A stretch of 43,479 nucleotides of DNA from Planococcus salinarum (GTDB taxonomy: Bacteria; Bacillota; Bacilli; Bacillales_A; Planococcaceae), in the NCBI RefSeq assembly GCF_007004625.1, contig NZ_VIFV01000028.1, positions 1 to 43,479 on the forward strand. Direction: 5' to 3'. Within the stretch, counting starts at the first letter, position 1. Each line of letters begins with the position of its first letter. The position numbers and the translations under genes were made by a program. The notes beneath the pieces are model-generated. The model was not told where the DNA came from and made no database searches. It saw only the letters and a list, made by a program, of their open reading frames with translations. Below, piece by piece: positions 1-8,144 of this stretch.

Positions 1-51
1 GGGCTCAAAAGTCTGGTAGCACGTTATGAAACTTTGCGTTATGCATCTTAA
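1..51 (+). CDS. Group II intron reverse transcriptase/maturase, C-terminal end (partial)
   Basis: The frame opening at base 1 reads GLKSLVARYETLRYAS and stops at TAA 49-51. The SLVARYETLRYAS ending is, from memory, the usual C-terminus of bacterial group II intron-encoded reverse transcriptases, which bind and splice their own intron RNA and copy it into DNA. Only the last 16 residues are inside the window, so whether the enzyme is intact upstream cannot be judged. The stop codon lies 2 bases before intron domain V, the expected arrangement for an ORF in domain IV. Confidence 0.85.
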   Translation, partial: GLKSLVARYETLRYAS

Positions 52-125
52 TTGAACCGCCGTATACCGAACGGTACGTACGGTGGTGTGAGAGGTCGGG
101 AGTTAATCGCTCCCTCCTACTCGAT
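1..125 (+). mobile_element. 3' end of a bacterial group II intron (domains V and VI), probably class C
   Basis: Domain V spans 54-87 (34 nt). ACCGCCGTA (56-64) pairs with TACGGTGGT (79-87), then TACC/GGTA closes a GAAC loop, with the typical two-base CG bulge at 77-78. The triad position reads CGC (58-60), the variant known from class C introns, rather than AGC. Domain VI is the stem GGGAG (98-102)/CTCCC (110-114) extended by AGG/CCT; the intron should end near the CTACTCGAT at 117-125. Class C introns usually insert just after terminator hairpins, so the interrupted terminator should lie upstream of the window. The exact 3' junction is uncertain by a few bases. Confidence 0.85.
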
Positions 126-147
126 TATTTTTATAATAGAATTTTCT

Positions 148-993
148 TTAACTTTCTAATGTATACCCAATCTTATTCAACGCCGATTCGATGTCCATCA
201 CATATTCTGTCTTGAGGTCCGTTAAATGGTCGCGGACTTCCGGCATTTTGACCAGCCATGGCGGCAGTCCCGTCATCATAACTTTGATGCCCATAATGTT
301 CAGGCCGAGCACCAGGTTTTTCAATATGTCGGGGAAGCGGTTCTCCAGAAGAACGAGCTGGGATAAATCGATGATAAACGAGTGGCTGCCGTTTTTGGCT
401 GCGTAACTCAGCGTATCTTCCATAATCTTCTGGGACCGTTCTTCGTTGATGTTTCCCTGCAGTGACAGAATCGCCAGTCCTTTTTTGATCGGGATGATCG
501 GCACACTCAGTAAATCAATGTCTGCGACGGTATTGTCCAGATGAATAATGTAGGACAGCACTTCGGCCATGTTTTTCATGAATTGAATATTTTTGTCGGT
601 GAAATTTTTTTCTTCTTTGTCCATGACACAGAGCGTGCCAAACACATTGCCGTAGAAATCACGGAGCGTCACGCCCAGAAATCCTTTAACTTCGAGCTGG
701 TCCGTCACTTCCAAATCCTTCGTTAGCGTGAAAGAGCACAAATCGTTTGTGTGCATCACTTCCTGGTCGTTTTGGATGATCAGGCGGCAATAAGTTCCAT
801 CGTAATCGACCTCATAGCCTTCCGGAATAATGTAATGATCCCTGTTGAACGAACTGATGACCTCCATGGCTTTCGGTCCTTTTTGCGTCACATACGCGGT
901 GTTCACATCCAACTCATCGCTGATCACCTCAAACAGTTTATAAGAAACCGCTTTTAATGAGTCGTGAGTGGATATTCTCTTCGTCTCGTGCAT
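148..993 (-). CDS. GAF-STAS domain regulatory protein
   Basis: This 281-residue protein has an N-terminal GAF-like sensor domain (about 10-150, with the GTYCRLIIQN, GFLGVTLRD and GNVFGTLCVMD segments typical of GAF folds) and a C-terminal STAS domain (about 165-275, with FIIDLSQL at the usual phosphorylatable-Ser position and a MGIKVMMTGL strand). Such proteins resemble RsbR/RsbS-type stressosome components or light/redox-sensing antagonists, which act in the cytoplasm through protein contacts. The ATG at 993 follows GAGGAGG at a 10-base distance. No partner kinase or phosphatase is adjacent, so the pathway cannot be named. It is the first chromosomal gene beyond the intron, transcribed towards it. 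Confidence 0.8.
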   Translation of the reverse strand: MHETKRISTHDSLKAVSYKLFEVISDELDVNTAYVTQKGPKAMEVISSFNRDHYIIPEGYEVDYDGTYCRLIIQNDQEVMHTNDLCSFTLTKDLEVTDQLEVKGFLGVTLRDFYGNVFGTLCVMDKEEKNFTDKNIQFMKNMAEVLSYIIHLDNTVADIDLLSVPIIPIKKGLAILSLQGNINEERSQKIMEDTLSYAAKNGSHSFIIDLSQLVLLENRFPDILKNLVLGLNIMGIKVMMTGLPPWLVKMPEVRDHLTDLKTEYVMDIESALNKIGYTLES

Positions 994-1279
994 GTATCAC
1001 TTTCCTCCTCAATGGCTGTCAGAGAATACCTGTCTTTTGCTGGTATTTCAATAAAACCGTCAGTTTCATAAGCCGTATTCTTCAATTCCTCTGTTATTAA
1101 CCCTATAATAATCGACTTTAGATGGTCAAGACATATGCCCTTCATTTAATACTAGAGCCTGCCCCCCAACTGCTATAGACTGGAGATAGAGATAATTTTC
1201 TTTTGCAGAAGGCTTGATTCGAAATGAAGCGGGCTTTTCATGAATATAGATGTGAGCAGATTTTGAAAGGGGATTTCAT

Positions 1280-3214
1280 ATGCTGAATTTAAAATACTTG
1301 GATTTATTGGCGCAGAAATACGACAGCGAGGAAAAAGTGGCGACAGAAATCATCAACCTGGAAGCGATATTGGATCTGCCGAAAGGGACAGAGCATTTTG
1401 TCAGTGATTTGCACGGCGAGTACCAGGCGTTCCAGCATGTACTGCGAAACGGTTCGGGCAATGTGAAAGTGAAAATCAGGGATTTGTTCAAGGATGAATT
1501 AGAGGAACAGGAGCTCAATGAATTCGCGACGCTGGTTTATTACCCGGAAGAGAAACTGCAGTTGATCAAAAGCCATTTCAGCAGCAAACGGGAATTGCGG
1601 GAATGGTACATCGAAATCATCGAGCGCATGCTGAAACTGGTGTCCTATGCTGCTTCGAAATATACGCGGTCGAAATTACGCAAGGCTTTGCCGAAGCAAT
1701 TTGTGTATATCATTGAAGAGTTGCTGTATAAGACGGACGAGTTTACGAACAAGAAGGAATATTACGCAAAAATGCTGGATCAGATCATCGCGCTTGGCCA
1801 GGCGGATAAACTGATCATTGGTCTGGCATATACGATGCAGCGCCTCACGGTGGATCATCTTCATGTCGTCGGCGATATTTATGACCGGGGACCGGATCCG
1901 CATAAAATCATGGATACGCTCATCGATTACCATTCCGTAGATGTTCAATGGGGTAACCACGATGTGCTGTGGCTCGGCGCTTTTTCAGGCTCAAAAGTTT
2001 GTCTGGCGAACATCATCCGGATCTGTGCACGCTATAACAACCTGGACATCATCGAGGATGTCTACGGCATCAATTTGCGGCCGCTTTTGAATTTGGCGGA
2101 AACCTATTACGAGGACAATCCCGCTTTCCATCCAAAACGGATCACAGATGAAAAGCTGACGGAGCAGGAACATCTGCAAATCACAAAAATTCACCAAGCC
2201 ATTTCCATCATCCAATTCAAGCTGGAAAGCCCAATCATCAAAAGGCGTTCCTGTTTTGACATGGAGGATCGTTTGCTGCTCGAAAAAATTGATTATGAAA
2301 GGAATGAAGCGACGCTGCACGGGAAAACTTATTCCCTCGTAAACACTTGCTTCGCAACAATCGATCCGGAGCAGCCCGATAAGTTATTGGATGAAGAACA
2401 GCAAGTCATCGATAAATTATTATTCTCCATCCAGCATTCGGAGAAACTGGCGCGGCACATGAATTTCCTGATGAAAAAAGGCAGCCTTTATTTGCAGTAC
2501 AACGGCAATCTGCTGATCCACGGCTGCATTCCGCTGGAAGAAAACGGTGACATGAAAAAAATGGAGATCGAAGGCAAGAACTACGCAGGCCGCGAATTGC
2601 TTGATGTCTTTGAGCAATATCTGCGCCACGCGTTTGCCCATCCGGAAGAAACCGATGATTTTGCGACCGATATGGTGTGGTACCAATGGACGGGGGAAAA
2701 TTCTTCCCTGTTCGGCAAACGCGAGATGACGACTTTTGAGCGCTATTTCATCAAAGAAAAAGAGACGCATAAAGAACGGAAAAATCCGTATTACCATTTG
2801 CGCGAAGACGAAGACATGTGCCGCAAGATGCTCGCCGAATTTGATTTGAATCCGGAACACGGCCGCATCATCAACGGCCATACGCCGGTAAAAGAAATCG
2901 ACGGCGAAAATCCGATCAAGGCGAACGGCAAAATGATTGTCATCGACGGCGGATTCTCAAAAGCCTATCAATCCACCACAGGGATTGCCGGTTACACGCT
3001 GTTATACAATTCCTTCGGCATGCAGCTCGTTGCCCACCAGCTGTTCACTTCGAAAGAAGAAGTGTTGACCGACGGAACCGACGTTTTGTCGATCAAACGG
3101 TTGGTCGATGAAGAACTGGAACGGAAAAAAGTCCGCGAAACCAATATCGGCAGCCAGCTCCAGCAGGAAATTGCCAACTTGAACAGTCTGCGGAAGCATC
3201 GGTATATGGATTAG
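1280..3214 (+). CDS. fbp: Fructose-1,6-bisphosphatase, class III
   Basis: At 644 residues this has the normal length of the Firmicutes class III enzyme, which hydrolyses fructose 1,6-bisphosphate to fructose 6-phosphate for gluconeogenesis. It uses a calcineurin-like metallophosphatase site: [10 protein letters not shown] (D43, H45), GDIYDRG (from 198), WGNHD (from 224) and the late NGHTP motif near 532, followed by [10 protein letters not shown]. The ATG at 1280 follows GAAAGGGG at a suitable distance. It is monocistronic, closed by a terminator directly downstream. Allosteric or transcriptional control cannot be read from the sequence. All motifs are intact and no odd features are seen. Confidence 0.97.
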   Translation: MLNLKYLDLLAQKYDSEEKVATEIINLEAILDLPKGTEHFVSDLHGEYQAFQHVLRNGSGNVKVKIRDLFKDELEEQELNEFATLVYYPEEKLQLIKSHFSSKRELREWYIEIIERMLKLVSYAASKYTRSKLRKALPKQFVYIIEELLYKTDEFTNKKEYYAKMLDQIIALGQADKLIIGLAYTMQRLTVDHLHVVGDIYDRGPDPHKIMDTLIDYHSVDVQWGNHDVLWLGAFSGSKVCLANIIRICARYNNLDIIEDVYGINLRPLLNLAETYYEDNPAFHPKRITDEKLTEQEHLQITKIHQAISIIQFKLESPIIKRRSCFDMEDRLLLEKIDYERNEATLHGKTYSLVNTCFATIDPEQPDKLLDEEQQVIDKLLFSIQHSEKLARHMNFLMKKGSLYLQYNGNLLIHGCIPLEENGDMKKMEIEGKNYAGRELLDVFEQYLRHAFAHPEETDDFATDMVWYQWTGENSSLFGKREMTTFERYFIKEKETHKERKNPYYHLREDEDMCRKMLAEFDLNPEHGRIINGHTPVKEIDGENPIKANGKMIVIDGGFSKAYQSTTGIAGYTLLYNSFGMQLVAHQLFTSKEEVLTDGTDVLSIKRLVDEELERKKVRETNIGSQLQQEIANLNSLRKHRYMD

Positions 3215-3230
3215 GACTTAGAAATTAGAA

Positions 3231-3277
3231 CCCCCCGAACGAAGGCTCTTATTGAGTTTTCGCTCGGGGGTATTTTT
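3231..3277 (+). terminator. Rho-independent terminator of fbp
   Basis: CCCCCGAACGAA at the 5' side pairs with TTCGCTCGGGGG at the 3' side with one mismatch, followed by TATTTTTAT. It begins 17 bases after the fbp stop codon. Confidence 0.9.
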
Positions 3278-3364
3278 ATGGGTGAACGATTTTATAGATT
3301 TTATTCGTGGTATTTTTCGTTCATTTTGAATAAAAATACAGTGTTCGAAGTGGCGGGAAAAGGG

Positions 3365-3440
3365 AGTTGGGCATAAAAGTGAGGAAGTTGGGCATAAACC
3401 AGCCAAAGTTGGGCATATATCGACCAAAGTTGGGCATAAA
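3365..3440 (+). repeat. Phased repeat cluster A: four AGTTGGGCATAAA units, 21-nt period
   Basis: Units begin at 3365, 3386, 3407 and 3428, exactly 21 bases apart. The 13-base core is AGTTGGGCATAAA (third copy ends ATA). The 8-base spacers are AGTGAGGA, CCAGCCAA and TCGACCAA. It lies in the 588-base gap between fbp and the next gene. A leader (about 3315-3345) rich in TTTTGAATAAAA precedes it and recurs before cluster B. Confidence 0.95.
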
Positions 3441-3537
3441 AAAATCCAACCTGAATCCAAGCAGGCTCAACACCTCGAAGATGATACTTTTCATTTATTT
3501 TGAATAAAATAAGGTGTGCTGAATTGTGAAAAGAGCC

Positions 3538-3613
3538 AGTTGTGAGTAAATCAGGCAAAGTTGAGAGTAAAAGAGGCAAAGTTGGGAGTAAATCGACCAT
3601 AGTTGGGAGTAAA
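3538..3613 (+). repeat. Phased repeat cluster B: four AGTTGNGAGTAAA units, 21-nt period
   Basis: Units begin at 3538, 3559, 3580 and 3601, exactly 21 bases apart. Cores are AGTTGTGAGTAAA, AGTTGAGAGTAAA and twice AGTTGGGAGTAAA. Spacers are TCAGGCAA, AGAGGCAA and TCGACCAT. The third spacer matches that of cluster A except for its last base, and both clusters are preceded by a similar TTTTGAATAAAA leader, so A and B look like diverged duplicates of one block. Confidence 0.95.
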
Positions 3614-3650
3614 CAAGCATGCCGCCCAGCATTCAGGAGACCAAACCAAC

Positions 3651-3697
3651 ACCAAAAGACAAATGGATGCTTTTCGCAGGCGAAAAGCGAAAAACCG
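3651..3697 (+). repeat. Palindromic element, copy 1 (after cluster B)
   Basis: The core GCTTTTCGCAGGCGAAAAGC (3669-3688) is a 9-bp perfect stem around AG. It is preceded by CCAAAAGACAAATGGAT and followed by GAAAAACCG. Near-identical copies occur at 12212-12260 (other strand) and 43059-43106, and a diverged one at 36505-36538. It starts about 40 bases after the last cluster B unit. It lacks a T-run, so it is not a standard terminator. Confidence 0.9.
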
Positions 3698-3802
3698 TTC
3701 AAGTGAATTTTCCTGGAGGAGTTGTATGGGCGTTGTCAAAGGAGAAAGGGTCATTTAGCTACCTTTGTACGGTATGTTACAGTAAATGGAAGGGGTGTGA
3801 TT

Positions 3803-3997
3803 ATGAAAAAGGATTTGAAAACGTTTATTGGTCTTATACTAGGAGCCGTTCTTGGATATTTTATAATCCAACTCTTATTCGAAGACAGTGATAGTTCCAT
3901 GCAAAGCTTGATTGGTATGCTTATTGGAATAATCATTACGTACGCTGTAATTATTGGAATAAAAAAAGCTGTAAGGAAAGAAGATGAACAGGAATAG
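3803..3997 (+). CDS. Small two-helix membrane protein, unknown function
   Basis: A 64-residue protein starting MKKDLKTFIGLILGAVLGYF. I chose the ATG at 3803 because AAGGGG lies 8-10 bases upstream and the longer open frame before it runs through the palindromic element region. Two hydrophobic helices (about 8-24 and 34-54) flank an acidic loop (FEDSDSS), and the tail is charged (KKAVRKEDEQE). No family is recognised. The next small membrane gene follows closely, so the two may be cotranscribed. Confidence 0.6.
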   Translation: MKKDLKTFIGLILGAVLGYFIIQLLFEDSDSSMQSLIGMLIGIIITYAVIIGIKKAVRKEDEQE

Positions 3998-4020
3998 TTT
4001 CAGGGTTCAACTTACAGAGG

Positions 4021-4209
4021 TTGGGGGCGTTAAAAATCAGTCTTATTATATTTGCCATTTTTCACATCGGCATTGGATTGCTGCTCATTTACACGAACGG
4101 AAAACTCCCCAAAATGATTACCACCTTCGGAACGATGTTTTTTGTGATGAGTTTTTGGTATTGGGGAATTGTTGTAATGGATATAGTTGATAAAGGATTT
4201 TTTAGTTAA
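4021..4209 (+). CDS. Small membrane protein, unknown function, start unclear
   Basis: The frame encodes about 58-62 residues with two clear hydrophobic helices (LKISLIIFAIFHIGIGLLLI and MITTFGTMFFVMSFWYWGIV) separated by YTNGKLPK. The frame opens after a TGA at 3985. The only common start is TTG at 4021, but AGAGG touches it with no spacing. An ATC at 4036, about 8 bases after GGGGG, is another possibility. Hydrophobicity and position favour a real gene, but the start is undecided. No family recognised. Confidence 0.5.
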   Translation: MGALKISLIIFAIFHIGIGLLLIYTNGKLPKMITTFGTMFFVMSFWYWGIVVMDIVDKGFFS

Positions 4210-4293
4210 GACATGTATACATATTTTTTTAAAATGATCCAAGTTAGGGGCTAGGAGGATTGCGTGGATTAAATACAGGATTTTATGAGCGAA

Positions 4294-4330
4294 AAAGAAG
4301 AGAGCCTGCATTCAGCAGGCTCTCTTCTTT
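4294..4330. terminator. Bidirectional terminator
   Basis: AAAGAAGAGAGCCTGC (4294-4309) pairs perfectly with GCAGGCTCTCTTCTTT (4315-4330) around ATTCA. A-tract and T-tract on the two sides let it serve both the small membrane genes (+) and the anti-sigma gene (-). Confidence 0.92.
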
Positions 4331-4392
4331 TCAATTTTTGGCATGCTCATTATATACACACGATCAATCGGAATAGTTATGATGTTTATATG

Positions 4393-4929
4393 TTATTTGC
4401 GTGTTAATAAAAAGGTTTCGGACTTTCCTTCCCACCTGATGACAGCCTCATTCTCCTGGCTTTCATGAAGCTTCAAGCCTTTGCCCTGGCTCGTTATGAC
4501 AAGGGAATTTTCTTCATTCAAACTATTATTTGTTCCGCTCGAAGATCCAACTTCATAATCAATAGTTTCTGGTGGGTTGCCATCTCCGATATAGGTTAGA
4601 GTAGCAACATCTTTTTCCCGTTCACCTTCTTGATACATCACCACATACTCAATCTCCCAGTTCTCTCCCGCACCGGCAAACACCAGCTGATCCTCGCCGC
4701 CACCGCCGCTCGAGATATTCTCGAACATCGATGAGTTGGAAGCAAAAAGCACAAGAAAGACGATGACGGCAACGGCTGCAAGACCGGATACCACAGTCGG
4801 GATGAAGTGCTGCCGTTTGCGGCTGAGCTTGTTGTGCAGTCCGGCAAGGGTATCCCGTTTTGCAGATTCGGAAAGCTCCGCGCTTTTCATTTCTTCGAAA
4901 AGGGGGTCGAAGTCATTTTGTTGGCTCAT
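4393..4929 (-). CDS. Putative anti-sigma factor, single-pass membrane protein
   Basis: A 178-residue protein with an acidic cytoplasmic N-terminus (MSQQNDFDPLFEEMKSAELS), a basic stretch (NKLSRKRQHF), one membrane helix (about 43-65, VVSGLAAVAVIVFLVLF) and an extracytoplasmic domain of about 110 residues. It begins inside the last codons of the ECF sigma gene (17-base overlap), so translation is probably coupled. The topology and position are those of anti-sigma factors that hold a cognate ECF sigma factor at the membrane. No zinc-binding HxxxCxxC motif is present. The function is inferred from context. Confidence 0.75.
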   Translation of the reverse strand: MSQQNDFDPLFEEMKSAELSESAKRDTLAGLHNKLSRKRQHFIPTVVSGLAAVAVIVFLVLFASNSSMFENISSGGGGEDQLVFAGAGENWEIEYVVMYQEGEREKDVATLTYIGDGNPPETIDYEVGSSSGTNNSLNEENSLVITSQGKGLKLHESQENEAVIRWEGKSETFLLTRK

Positions 4930-5434
4930 TTACAAAACCGTCCTTTCGGGTGTATTCCTGCTTCAAAGCCTCAAACGCCCGCGCGGCCTTGGCTTTTACC
5001 TTCGCTTCCGTCCAGCCGAGGATATAGGCGGTTTCTTTGATGGAGCGCTCATTCACTTTGCGGAGAATCAGTACGTCGCGGTAATCCTTCTTCAAATGGT
5101 CAAAAGCTTCATACAGTCTGGCAAGCTCTTCATTGCGCAGAATGGAAGACTCGGGGCTCAACGAAGAAGTATCCACATCGTTTTTGCCGTCCCATTTCAA
5201 AAAACTGATCAGCCCTTTTCTCCGGAAATGATCGTAAGTCACATTGCGCGCAATCTTCAACAGCCACGTCGACTCGGAAGACTGCCACTGGAACTTGTGG
5301 AAATTTTTGAAGGCTTTATAGAAGGTGTCCTGTGTCAGGTCCTCTGCGGTCTCTTTGTTTTTGACCAGCCAGTATATATAGCGGTAAACCGTTTTATTGT
5401 GTGCGAGAAACAATCTTTCCACTTCTTCGTCCAT
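4913..5434 (-). CDS. ECF-type RNA polymerase sigma factor
   Basis: A 173-residue sigma-70 family protein. Region 2 is at about 10-75 (YIYWLVKNKETAEDLTQDTF, then STWLLKIARNVTYDHFRR, the -10 recognition part) and region 4 at about 105-160 (YRDVLILRKVNERSIKETAY, ILGWTEAKVKAKAARAFEAL, the -35 recognition helix-turn-helix). It directs RNA polymerase to its own promoter set; the signal is unknown. The ATG at 5434 follows AAGGAGGGG. It overlaps its downstream anti-sigma gene by 17 bases. The style resembles SigX-like factors, but I would not assign a name. Confidence 0.9.
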   Translation of the reverse strand: MDEEVERLFLAHNKTVYRYIYWLVKNKETAEDLTQDTFYKAFKNFHKFQWQSSESTWLLKIARNVTYDHFRRKGLISFLKWDGKNDVDTSSLSPESSILRNEELARLYEAFDHLKKDYRDVLILRKVNERSIKETAYILGWTEAKVKAKAARAFEALKQEYTRKDGFVNEPTK

Positions 5435-5595
5435 GTTTTCCCCTCCTTACCGGTCCAGACGAGTGAGCTGGATAAAAGTAGCGCTTTTTATATGGAGTGG
5501 CTGGTATTAAGTGTAAATGATTCAATCTGGAATGGCAGAGCTCACAGCAATTAATTAAATAAAATACATAAATATGGGAATTATGAAACTCTTAC

Positions 5596-5614
5596 TGGTA
5601 TAAATCGTATACCA
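5596..5614. promoter_or_regulatory. Inverted repeat upstream of lipoprotein gene (possible operator)
   Basis: TGGTATA-AATCG-TATACCA is a perfect 7-bp inverted repeat with a 5-base centre, ending 19 bases before the lipoprotein start and just before its ribosome binding site. It could be a repressor site. It shares TGGTATA and TATACCA halves with the region around the gntR start further on, but relatedness is only suggestive. Confidence 0.45.
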
Positions 5615-5633
5615 ATAAAAGGGAGGGAAACCC

Positions 5634-6185
5634 ATGCTGAATAAAAATAAAAGGATAATGTTAGTTGTTTTAAGTTTTGGCATGCTGCTGTTTGGCTTAT
5701 TGCTTGCCGGTTGTTCCCAAACAGGAGCGGGAGATTTCGATAAGGATGCAATTGAAGAGGTCCTTGCGATTCAATTCAACGGACCCGACGAGGAGTTCAT
5801 AGACGTGATGTGGAATCCTGAATACAAAACGGTCGTCGACGGCGCAGAAGTAAATGAGAAGTTTGATAAGTACATCCAGGAGACATACGGTGAATATTTT
5901 ACGGAAAGCGCACTCGATACCTTTATGAGGACATTCGGGGGTGCCTACCAGAGTTTTGCCCATTCGAATGATTATACGCTGAACCTTAAAGGGGTAACAA
6001 TCGAAGAAAGTGAAAAGGTGTCGAATAAATATACCTTTACAGCGCAGGTGGGCTATCAGAAAGAATCTGGAGAAGAGGAGATTGCTGATGTTGAAGGAGT
6101 GGTTCTGTTTTCGCCAGCAGAAAAGAAGATAGGCAAGTTCCAATATGGAAATGACTCAGGCCTTTCAGATGAACTGAGAAAATAA
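5634..6185 (+). CDS. Lipoprotein, unknown function
   Basis: A 183-residue protein with a typical lipoprotein signal: basic N-terminus (MLNKNKR), hydrophobic stretch, then lipobox LLAGC with the lipidated Cys at 26. The mature part (DFDKDAIEEVLAIQFNGPDE onward) is acidic, and contains the pattern of a small alpha/beta domain (YTFTAQVGYQ and VVLFSPAEKKIGKF strands) often seen in secreted Bacillus lipoproteins. GGGAGGG precedes the ATG at 5634. It has its own promoter region containing an inverted repeat. No specific role can be given. Confidence 0.8.
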   Translation: MLNKNKRIMLVVLSFGMLLFGLLLAGCSQTGAGDFDKDAIEEVLAIQFNGPDEEFIDVMWNPEYKTVVDGAEVNEKFDKYIQETYGEYFTESALDTFMRTFGGAYQSFAHSNDYTLNLKGVTIEESEKVSNKYTFTAQVGYQKESGEEEIADVEGVVLFSPAEKKIGKFQYGNDSGLSDELRK

Positions 6186-6306
6186 TTTCTCTGGAGATAG
6201 TTTTTGTAAAATTCATATGCCATCGCTTCCGTTTCATTTCAGACACTGAAGGGTAACTTTTGAATAAAGCCCTGCCTTGGAAAATGAACGGTGAGGAAGT
6301 GGACCA

Positions 6307-6840
6307 ATGGTCGATATGATATTGTATGATGGCTGGAAAAGCATTTTTCGCGTCGCAATTATGTGCTTATTGACGTATCCCTTCCTCGTTGTTTTGCTGC
6401 GCTTTTTTGGAAAACGGACTCTTACGAATGAAAATATATTTGATTTCATCATAACCGTGACGTATGGTGCGACTTTGGCAAGCATTATCACAAATGACAA
6501 AGTCACTTTTGCCGATGGCGTGGTTCTCCTGGTCATGCTGACATTGCTGCAATACATCGTCACAAAACTGTCGGTGAATTCCAAACGTTTCTCGGATTAT
6601 ATAAAAGCCACACCAGCGTTCTTGTATTACGATGGCCGGTTTAATGAAGAGCTGATGCTAAAAGAACGTCTTCGAAAAGAAGACTTAAGAAGCAAAGTGC
6701 GACAGCAGGGCCTGAACTCGTTCGAGAACGTGGAAGCAATCGTTCTTGAAGGGGACGGTTCGCTGTCCATTATAAAAAAAGCCGATGTCGAAACGAAAGA
6801 TGCCCTGGAAGGTGTGGCCGAAAAATGGGGAGGAAACTAA
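6307..6840 (+). CDS. DUF421 (YetF/YcaP-type) membrane protein
   Basis: A 177-residue protein with three membrane helices near the N-terminus (starting about 14, 48 and 70) around the conserved FFGKRTLTNENIFDFIITV and YGATLASII motifs. A soluble C-terminal half (about 100-165) has KATPAFLYYDGRFNEELM and a FENVEAIVLEGDGSLSIIKK strand pair. This is the DUF421 layout, known in spore-forming relatives as YetF/YdfR-like proteins of uncertain function. The ATG at 6307 follows GAGG. It stands alone, followed by a terminator. Confidence 0.88.
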   Translation: MVDMILYDGWKSIFRVAIMCLLTYPFLVVLLRFFGKRTLTNENIFDFIITVTYGATLASIITNDKVTFADGVVLLVMLTLLQYIVTKLSVNSKRFSDYIKATPAFLYYDGRFNEELMLKERLRKEDLRSKVRQQGLNSFENVEAIVLEGDGSLSIIKKADVETKDALEGVAEKWGGN

Positions 6841-6881
6841 AACAACCCCGAATTTTAACAGCTGCCAGCTGAATAAAATAA

Positions 6882-6922
6882 AAAAGAAGGCCGACGGAAT
6901 GATTCCGTTGACCTTCTTTTTA
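6882..6922. terminator. Terminator between DUF421 gene and convergent MFS gene
   Basis: AAAGAAGGCCGACGGAA pairs with TTCCGTTGACCTTCTTT around TGA, with a T-run on the + side and an A-rich flank that serves the - strand gene. Confidence 0.88.
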
Positions 6923-6930
6923 TGGTGAAG

Positions 6931-8136
6931 CTACTCCTGCGCCGTTCGCCAGAAAAGGGATCTCCCCTGATAGGCGACGAGACTGACGAGGCCCAATAAC
7001 AGGCCGGATAACACAAAGACACTGCGAATGCCGTAAGCATCTGCCAGAATTCCCATCATTAAAGAAGCAATTCCGAATGTGCCGGTGCCAATTGCCCCGA
7101 GCGTCGTATAGACAGTCGGCAGTTGAGCGGTTGGCACACTGGTCTGCACCACGGTTTGCTGCGGAATGTTTTTGAGTTGGCTGAAAACTCCGACGAGAAA
7201 TGAAAAGAGCAACGCCAGCAGCGGCAGGCTGTTCAGTCCGAAGAGAATGGTCACCAGACTGGTGAGTGCCGATCCCCAAAAGATGAGAGAACTGAGCCGC
7301 TGGTCAATCCAGTCGGCAAATTTCAAACAAAAGAGGCTGCCGCCAATCAATCCCAAAAAGAAGGAGCCGTTGATGAATCCCCACCATTTTTCGTCGACCA
7401 GCAACGCGTCGCTGACGAATACAAACAGGATGGCGGCAATCCACACGGTGCCGGCAATTGTTTCCATTACATCCATCCAGGCAATGCGCTTCAGCACGGG
7501 CGATTGGGTGACGGTCTTCCAGCCTTTGCTGATTTGCCGCCATTTGCCCTGCGATTTGGCAGGGGTGAAGTCCGCCGGTTCCAGGCTGATCAACAGCATG
7601 CTCGACAGCAGGAACAACCCGGCCGCTATCCACAGCAGGTCGTTTGCTGTCAGCCAAATCAGCAGGGAACTGCCGACAAACCACATGGCTGTCTGGATAA
7701 ACTGGGTCACCGTTTCGGTTAGGCTGTTTGCTTTCAGCAGGTGTTCATTCTTCACATAAAGCGGAATCAGCGATTGCGTGACCGGATTTGCGCAGCCGTC
7801 CAGCAACGCCGCAAGGCTGATGATAAAAAACAGCCAGACAAAATTGGATAGAGCCAACTGCGGCATCAGGAAAGCCAGTGCAAGCAGCAATCCGGTTTTC
7901 CCTATTTGAGACACTGCCAGCAGCCACTTAAGATTCCAGCGCTCCATGAGCAGAGGCGTCAGGGTGTTTGACAGGAACATCGAAGCGGTAATGGTAAAAG
8001 GAACGAAAGCCGCCGCGGTTGCGGACCCGGTCAGTTCAAAAATCAGGTAAATAATGCTGACGATGTATAGGATATCGCCAATATTGGCAAGCGATTGTCC
8101 CGTCAGCAGCAAGTGGAAATTTCTATTCAGTTTCAT
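6931..8136 (-). CDS. Major facilitator superfamily transporter
   Basis: A 401-residue integral membrane protein with about 12 hydrophobic segments in two halves, the second beginning after a central cytoplasmic loop (about 195-215, KSQGKWRQISKGWKTV). The N-terminus (NFHLLLTGQSLANIGDILY) is the usual first helix of MFS drug-efflux-like permeases of the YfiS/MefA type. The substrate cannot be deduced. The ATG at 8136 follows GGGGGA. Its upstream region contains a long stem-loop (8145-8189). Confidence 0.88.
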   Translation of the reverse strand: MKLNRNFHLLLTGQSLANIGDILYIVSIIYLIFELTGSATAAAFVPFTITASMFLSNTLTPLLMERWNLKWLLAVSQIGKTGLLLALAFLMPQLALSNFVWLFFIISLAALLDGCANPVTQSLIPLYVKNEHLLKANSLTETVTQFIQTAMWFVGSSLLIWLTANDLLWIAAGLFLLSSMLLISLEPADFTPAKSQGKWRQISKGWKTVTQSPVLKRIAWMDVMETIAGTVWIAAILFVFVSDALLVDEKWWGFINGSFFLGLIGGSLFCLKFADWIDQRLSSLIFWGSALTSLVTILFGLNSLPLLALLFSFLVGVFSQLKNIPQQTVVQTSVPTAQLPTVYTTLGAIGTGTFGIASLMMGILADAYGIRSVFVLSGLLLGLVSLVAYQGRSLFWRTAQE

Positions 8137-8144
8137 ATAAAAGG

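Noticed and set aside
954-1145. 63-codon minus-strand frame overlapping the start of the GAF-STAS gene
   Set aside because: No ribosome binding site, and it contains the ribosome binding site and start of the real gene in another frame.
3218-3460. Minus-strand frame with a heptad-like repeat (CPTLVDI, CPTLAGL, CPTSSLL)
   Set aside because: It only reads cluster A at its 21-base step. Clusters with 20-base or mixed steps break any frame, and no ribosome binding site or conservation supports a protein.
3365-3613. CRISPR array
   Set aside because: Cores are 10-14 nt and spacers 7-11 nt, far below CRISPR sizes, and no cas genes are present in the window.
3651-3700. The W(M/L)LFAGEKR peptide shared by frames at copies 1, 2 and 3 of the palindromic element, as a conserved protein motif
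   Set aside because: Identity extends equally over silent positions and beyond the frame, the frames have no common start, and the similarity is explained by the DNA palindrome.
3301-3754. Other minus-strand frames over clusters A and B with YAQL- or LPT-type repeats
   Set aside because: Same reason: translation of a 21-base repeat, with two frames overlapping each other.
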